NCBI RefSeq assembly: GCF_000427905.1
Contig: NZ_KE386604.1
Location: 248,001-312,000 of the forward strand
DNA length: 64,000 bases
From: Thermocrispum agreste DSM 44070
Lineage (GTDB): Bacteria > Actinomycetota > Actinomycetes > Mycobacteriales > Pseudonocardiaceae
Reading direction: 5' to 3'
Shown: positions 59,911 to 64,000 of the stretch, in pieces
How the letters are laid out: the number at the start of each line of letters is the position of its first letter
How positions within the stretch are numbered: position 1 is the first letter of the stretch
Notes under the pieces: model-generated
What the model was told of the DNA's origin: nothing
Seen by the model: only the letters and a program-made list of their open reading frames with translations
Database searches by the model: none
Translations under genes and position numbers: made by a program

Positions 59911-61527
59911 TTATGCGGGTGAGGGCGCCGCATGGTGCGGGTCCGCGAAGAGTCCGGCGCCGACGCTGCTGCGCAGCCGCTTCTTGTCGAGCTTTCCGAC
60001 GCTGGTCCTGGGCAGGGAGTCGACGACGATGACGCGTTCGGGCAGCCACCAGCGCGGCACCCGCTCGGCCAGGGCCGACCGCACCTGCTCGGGGTCCAGC
60101 TGGGCGCCTTCGGCGGCGACGACGAAGGCCAGTGGACGTTCCTGCCAGCGTTCGTGCGGGACCGCGATGACGGCTGCCTCGGCGACCTGGGGGATCGTCG
60201 TCAGTGCCTGCTCGAGCGCCAGCGAGCTGATCCACTCACCGCCGCTCTTGATCAGGTCTTTGGCCCGGTCGACGATGGTCAGGTAGCCCTCGGAGTCGAT
60301 GGTCGCGATGTCGCCGGTACGCAACCAGCCGTCGGCGAACGCCTCCGGGTGCTCGTCGCGGAAGTAGCGGTCGGCGACCCACGGTCCGCGCATGAGCAGC
60401 TCGCCCCGGTCGACTCCGTTGTGCGGGACCTCGTTGCCGTCGTCGTCGACGAGCTTCCAGTGCAGGCCGGGTAGCAGGCGTCCCTGGCGACGGACGTACT
60501 CGTAGCGGCGCTGCGGGTCGTCGTCGGCGTCGCGTGGTGGGCGGGCGAATGTGCCCATCGGGGACAGCTCGGTCATGCCCCAGCCCTGGTAGGCCGGCAC
60601 GCCCAGGTCTTCCTCGATGCTGCGGATCAGCTCCGGGGTCGGGGTCGAGCCGCCGAGCACCAGGGCCCGCAAACTGGTCAGGTCGATCCGGTTGGCCGTG
60701 GCGTGTTTGACCAGGTCGACGGCGACCGTCGGGACCATGCCGGTGTAGGTGACCTGTTCGGTCGAGAGCATGGTGGCGATGTCGGCCACCGACGGGTGCG
60801 GCCCGGGCAGGACCTGATTCGCGCCGGTCATCAACGCGGCGAACGGGATGCCCCACGCGTTGGCGTGGAACATCGGGACGACGTGGCAGACGGTGTCGCG
60901 CTCGCAGATCGCGTGGCCGTCGGCCAGGCATGCGGCGAAGGTGTGCAGGTAGAGCGCGCGGTGCGAGTAGCCGACGCCCTTGGGGGCGCCGGTGGTGCCG
61001 GAGGTGTAGCAGAGCGCGGCCAGGTCGTTCTCGTCCCGCGGTACGGGTTTTTCCAGCGGCGTGGCGGCCGCGATCAGTTCGTCGTGGTTCGGGCTGTCCC
61101 CGTCGGTGGTGATCACCGGCATCTCGGGGCGGCGGGAGCGGACGCTGTCCAGCAACGGCAGCAGCGACGAGTCGACGAACACCACGCGGTCATCGGCGTG
61201 GTCGACGATGTAGGCGATCTCGTCGGCTGCCAACCGCAGGTTGAGCGTGTGCAGCACGGCTCCCGCCAGCGGAGCTGCCAGGTACAGCTCGAGATGGCGG
61301 TGGTGGTTCCACGCCAGCGTCGCGACCCGATCGCCTGGCCGCACCCCGAGGTCGATCAGGGCTTGAGCGAGGCGCAGCACGCGGTCGGCGTACTCGGCGT
61401 AGGTGTAGCTGAAGATCTTCTCGCCGTCCTGGTACTGGGTGATCGTCTTCGCGGCGAACAGGTCGCGTGCCCGGTACAGGAAGTCGGTGATCAACAAGGG
61501 GGAGCCGGAGGCCGGCGCAGGGGTCAT
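59911..61527 (-). CDS. AMP-dependent acyl-CoA ligase
   Basis: A 538-residue adenylate-forming ligase resembling medium- or long-chain fatty acyl-CoA ligases. Motifs are CYTSGTTGAPKGVGYSHRA, AYQGWGMTELSPMG, GWLRTGDIATIDSEGYLTIVDRAKDLIKSGGEW and the catalytic Lys in RTSVGKLDKKRL. It would form a CoA ester from a carboxylic acid and ATP. ATG at 61527 overlaps the upstream LLM stop by 4 bases. Context suggests it activates the acid made or used by the two LLM enzymes. Confidence 0.92.
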   Translation of the reverse strand: MTPAPASGSPLLITDFLYRARDLFAAKTITQYQDGEKIFSYTYAEYADRVLRLAQALIDLGVRPGDRVATLAWNHHRHLELYLAAPLAGAVLHTLNLRLAADEIAYIVDHADDRVVFVDSSLLPLLDSVRSRRPEMPVITTDGDSPNHDELIAAATPLEKPVPRDENDLAALCYTSGTTGAPKGVGYSHRALYLHTFAACLADGHAICERDTVCHVVPMFHANAWGIPFAALMTGANQVLPGPHPSVADIATMLSTEQVTYTGMVPTVAVDLVKHATANRIDLTSLRALVLGGSTPTPELIRSIEEDLGVPAYQGWGMTELSPMGTFARPPRDADDDPQRRYEYVRRQGRLLPGLHWKLVDDDGNEVPHNGVDRGELLMRGPWVADRYFRDEHPEAFADGWLRTGDIATIDSEGYLTIVDRAKDLIKSGGEWISSLALEQALTTIPQVAEAAVIAVPHERWQERPLAFVVAAEGAQLDPEQVRSALAERVPRWWLPERVIVVDSLPRTSVGKLDKKRLRSSVGAGLFADPHHAAPSPA

Positions 61528-62564
61528 ACGGACACCTCCTGTCGTCCGGCCGCGACGGCCGCGCGTACTTGCGGGATGACGCGGGAGGTGAGCAGTTCGA
61601 TGCGGGCCGACCCGCTCTCCACCGATTCGCCGGGCAGCTGCGCCCAGAAGTGCACGTCCTTGATCTGCGGACGGTCGAGCAGCAGCGTGGTCAGCTCGCT
61701 GACCGCGGTGTCGACGTCCCACAGCAGGAACGCGCCGGCGTCCAGCAGGGCCTGCGGGTTCGGGAAGGTGGGGACCTGGTCCGGCGGGCCGAACGCGCCC
61801 ATGCCGATGTAGCCGTTGATCTGGTAGAGCGCGTGCTGGCCGATGCGGGCCCACTCGCGTTCCGGGTCCTCGGCGATGATTGCCCACTGACCTGCGTAGA
61901 TGCGGCCCTCGTCGACCGGTTTGCCGACCTTCTCCAGCGCGTCGATGTACATCTGGTGGTGGGCGTTCTGGGTACTGAGGAAGCCGTCGGCGATGCGGGC
62001 GACGCGCTCGATGGCGGGCTCGGCCATGGCGCCGACCAACAGTTGCGGGGTGGCCTCCGGCTGCGGGGTGACCGGCAGCGCGGGGAAGTCGTAGCGCTTG
62101 CCGTGGAACTCCGCGGTGTCCCGCGACCAGGCGCGGCGGATGATCTCGACGCCTTCTTCCAGCAAGCTGGGCCGGTTGCGCAGGTTCCGGCCGAAGGCTT
62201 GGAACTCCGGCTGCCAGTAGCCCTGGCCGACGCCGAGGTCGAACCGGCCGCCGCTGAGCAGGGACAGGGTGGCGGCGTCCTCGGCGAGGCGGATGGGGTT
62301 GTGCAGCGGGGAGACGATCAGGTTGGTGCCGATCTTGAGCGACTTCGTGCGGGCGGCGATCGCGCCACCGATGACGAACGGCGACGGCGTGTAGCCGTCG
62401 GCCATGAAGTGGTGCTCGGTGAGCCACACCGACTCGATGCCGCGGCTTTCCGCCCAGGCGATCTGGTCGAGGGTCTCGGCGTAGAAGCTGGTGAAGCTGC
62501 GCGGCCACCGCGCCGGATTCCGGAAGTCGTACCACAGGCCGAAGGTGCAGGTGTGCTCGGACAC
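61524..62564 (-). CDS. Luciferase-like monooxygenase (LLM)
   Basis: A complete 346-residue LLM-family oxidoreductase. It begins with GTG (62564) behind GAGGAGC and contains VWLTEHHFMADGYTPSPFVI, SGGRFDLGVGQGYW and ALPGESVESGSARIELLTSRVIP. It differs from the second copy in length and in the C-terminal half, so the two are not a recent duplication. It likely uses reduced FMN or F420. First gene of the six-gene minus-strand operon that includes the ligase and both MmgE/PrpD genes. Confidence 0.9.
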   Translation of the reverse strand: MSEHTCTFGLWYDFRNPARWPRSFTSFYAETLDQIAWAESRGIESVWLTEHHFMADGYTPSPFVIGGAIAARTKSLKIGTNLIVSPLHNPIRLAEDAATLSLLSGGRFDLGVGQGYWQPEFQAFGRNLRNRPSLLEEGVEIIRRAWSRDTAEFHGKRYDFPALPVTPQPEATPQLLVGAMAEPAIERVARIADGFLSTQNAHHQMYIDALEKVGKPVDEGRIYAGQWAIIAEDPEREWARIGQHALYQINGYIGMGAFGPPDQVPTFPNPQALLDAGAFLLWDVDTAVSELTTLLLDRPQIKDVHFWAQLPGESVESGSARIELLTSRVIPQVRAAVAAGRQEVSV

Positions 62565-62911
62565 GGCGGGCTCCTCAGATCGTCACAGCGGGCACAGGGG
62601 TATGTCGTGGATCACAGAATGGGCCCGGGGTGGTGGCCGGTGAAGGCGCTGGAAGCCGAGCCGTTGTCGGTGGATCCAAAGGCTTTGCGGCGAACAGCAC
62701 CCGGTGCGGTGATCCGGCGTGGGCAGTGCCGAGTGCGCAGGTGAGCGGGTCTGCCGTGGGTGATTCGGCGCAGATAGCGGGGTGGATCTGCACCTCGGCG
62801 GGGTTCGGTCAGCCGGAGTTGATCAGTCCTCCGGGCGGCGCAGCGGGACGTGTGACAGGGCGCACATTGCTCCAGAAGTGTTGGAGGTCCGCACAAGGCG
62901 GCCTTCGACGG
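62565..62911. promoter_or_regulatory. Upstream region of the LLM operon
   Basis: A 347-base gap. TATGTCGTGGATCACA at about 62601-62616 is a degenerate match to the operator at 48104 and 51915 (the left half is intact, the right weak). No gene was recognised; the open frames have no Shine-Dalgarno. Confidence 0.3.
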
Positions 62912-63181
62912 TCATTCGTCCCAGGTGGAGCGCTTCGCGTGCGCGGAAACCGCTTCGCCGATCCGTTGGATCCGCTCGCCCAGCATTCTCATGGTGGCAG
63001 GCTCGAGGTCGGCTTCGGTGAGCTCGCGTATCAGCAACGTCAGCGTGCGCACGATGCCAGGGCAGGATTGCGCGATCGTGGTGAACAGCAGGGTGTCAGT
63101 TTCCACCGTCCGCTCGTGCCCGGTGTCGGCGGCGGACTGGCCAGGTGGTGGCGGCACCATCGGTCCGGAGTTCCACGTCAT
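62912..63181 (-). CDS. Hypothetical protein (89 aa), divergent from the XRE regulator
   Basis: ATG at 63181 gives 89 residues beginning MTWNSGPMVPPPPGQS, followed by a predicted mostly helical domain (CPGIVRTLTLLIRELTEAD, MLGERIQRIGEAVSAHAKR). There is no signal peptide or known motif. The divergent XRE gene starts 81 bases away, a common regulator-and-target layout. Shine-Dalgarno is weak (GGAAG). I do not recognise the family. Confidence 0.6.
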   Translation of the reverse strand: MTWNSGPMVPPPPGQSAADTGHERTVETDTLLFTTIAQSCPGIVRTLTLLIRELTEADLEPATMRMLGERIQRIGEAVSAHAKRSTWDE

Positions 63182-63262
63182 GGCTTCCGAGCCTGGTCAC
63201 AGGGGTCCTAGGGCGGGAGGGAAGATCGGCAGGATCCCGCGGGAACGTCGTACGCTGAATTC

Positions 63263-64000
63263 GTGCCCGAACCGAACGAACGGCTGCGGTTCGCCCGCGA
63301 ATCGATGCCCTCTCGACGCTCACCGGGCACCCATGCGAGCCGCGAGGAAGTGGCCGAATTGGTGGTGGCGTGGATCGCCCGTCATCACGGCAAGGACTCG
63401 GCCTTCGACGCCAATCACCTCGGCAAGTTGGAACGCGGGACCGTGCGGCGTCCGTCGTCGCTCGTTCGCGCCGCACTGTGCGCTGTGTACGACGCAACAG
63501 AAGCCGACCTCGGCTTTGCGCCTACCGAAGCCGCCGATCGTGTGTCGGCTGCGCTGCGCGGACGGACCGACGTGGTCGCGCTCGATGCTGTCGCGTCGGT
63601 GCTGGGGAGTTTGCGACGGTTGGAAGACGTCGCGGGTGCTGCCGAAGTCGTGCCCAGTGTTCGGCGGCAAGCCGCACTGGTGGACCGGCTGGCTCGCAAC
63701 GCATCGGGCGATGCGCGCTCCTGTGCCGTCGGGCTGTTGTCCGAGATCGAGCAGTACCTCGGGTGGTTGGCGATCCCGCTCGGTCAGTGGGGTGAATCGC
63801 GGCGACATCTGGACCGGGCGACTGTTCTGGCGATCGAAGCGGACGACTCACATCGCCTGGTGACCGCGTTGTCGTTCGCGGCGGACCGAAGCTTGCGCCG
63901 TCACGACGTGCGTACGGCTGATGCGCTGAACGAGGCCGCTGCTCGCAACCCGCGCTCCCACCCTGCACTGCGCACGTACTTGGCCTATCAACGCGCCGAC
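63263..64000 (+). CDS. XRE-type regulator with helical C-terminal repeat domain, cut by window edge
   Basis: An open frame of 246 codons from GTG at 63263 to the window end without a stop. The N terminus (MPEPNERLRFARESMPSRRSP) leads into a degenerate helix-turn-helix (EEVAELVVAW ... NHLGKLERGTVRRPSSLVRAALCAVYD), as in XRE regulators of actinomycetes. From about residue 120 it is all-helical, with TPR-like units such as GQWGESRRHLDRATVLAIEADD. A -10-like TACGCT ends 6 bases before the GTG, suggesting a leaderless mRNA. These regulators often act with a small adjacent protein. Confidence 0.8.
   Translation, partial: MPEPNERLRFARESMPSRRSPGTHASREEVAELVVAWIARHHGKDSAFDANHLGKLERGTVRRPSSLVRAALCAVYDATEADLGFAPTEAADRVSAALRGRTDVVALDAVASVLGSLRRLEDVAGAAEVVPSVRRQAALVDRLARNASGDARSCAVGLLSEIEQYLGWLAIPLGQWGESRRHLDRATVLAIEADDSHRLVTALSFAADRSLRRHDVRTADALNEAAARNPRSHPALRTYLAYQRAD

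Noticed and set aside
63300-63968. Minus-strand frames opposite the truncated regulator
   Set aside because: The plus-strand frame is continuous from a plausible promoter and encodes a recognisable helix-turn-helix; the minus frames are Arg/Pro-rich shadows.

Overview
The window is high-GC DNA with many GTG starts, 1- to 4-base gene overlaps and apparently leaderless genes. Together with GpgS, an F420-type (Ddn-like) nitroreductase, a mycofactocin-type dehydrogenase and an MT0933-type protein, this points to an actinomycete, most likely a Pseudonocardiaceae-like genus; that placement is inferred. The window has no rRNA, transposase or integrase, has one tRNA, and both ends cut through genes.

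Left region (1-12.4 kb): a catabolic island for acyl-CoA substrates. One arm encodes a crotonase, an HSD10-like dehydrogenase and a thiolase. The divergent arm encodes two acyl-CoA dehydrogenases, a short-chain dehydrogenase (SDR) and an amidohydrolase. Next come a cytochrome P450 and a divergent mycofactocin-type SDR, then a class III CoA transferase and a GntR regulator. The likely logic is hydroxylation, alcohol oxidation, CoA activation and beta-oxidation of a cyclic or terpenoid-like compound. AT-rich operator-like sites sit at the promoters.

Housekeeping middle (12.6-31.9 kb): a MobA-like nucleotidyltransferase, a Gln/Pro-rich membrane protein, an FKBP, then a cobalamin riboswitch leading a class I ribonucleotide reductase (nrdA-nrdB) whose small subunit has Phe where the radical Tyr should be. 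These are followed by a short CRISPR-like 61-bp-period repeat, an F420-type oxidoreductase, a two-component system, a MacB-like ABC exporter, a 53-residue membrane protein, a Tat-exported peptidase-like protein, tRNA-Ser(CGA), tadA with its associated gene, tyrA, an MT0933-type protein and gpgS.

Aromatic region (31.9-45.4 kb): a near-complete homoprotocatechuate meta-cleavage pathway. The plus strand carries a FAH-RraA fusion, GntR, CHMS dehydrogenase, homoprotocatechuate 2,3-dioxygenase, hydratase, HpaI aldolase and succinate-semialdehyde dehydrogenase. The divergent minus strand carries an aromatic-acid transporter, a MobA-like flavin hydroxylase and a TPP-dependent enzyme. HpaBC is absent, so the flavin hydroxylase may supply the catechol.

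Right region (45.6-64 kb): a TetR-linked unit (acyl-CoA ligase, SDR, peptide-type ABC transporter) with two matching promoter/operator sites; an alpha/beta hydrolase and a prolyl oligopeptidase; and a six-gene minus-strand operon (two luciferase-like monooxygenases, an acyl-CoA ligase, a broken MHS transporter and two MmgE/PrpD proteins). This operon contains an apparent deletion junction and a frameshift. The window ends with a small unknown gene divergent from a truncated XRE-type regulator.
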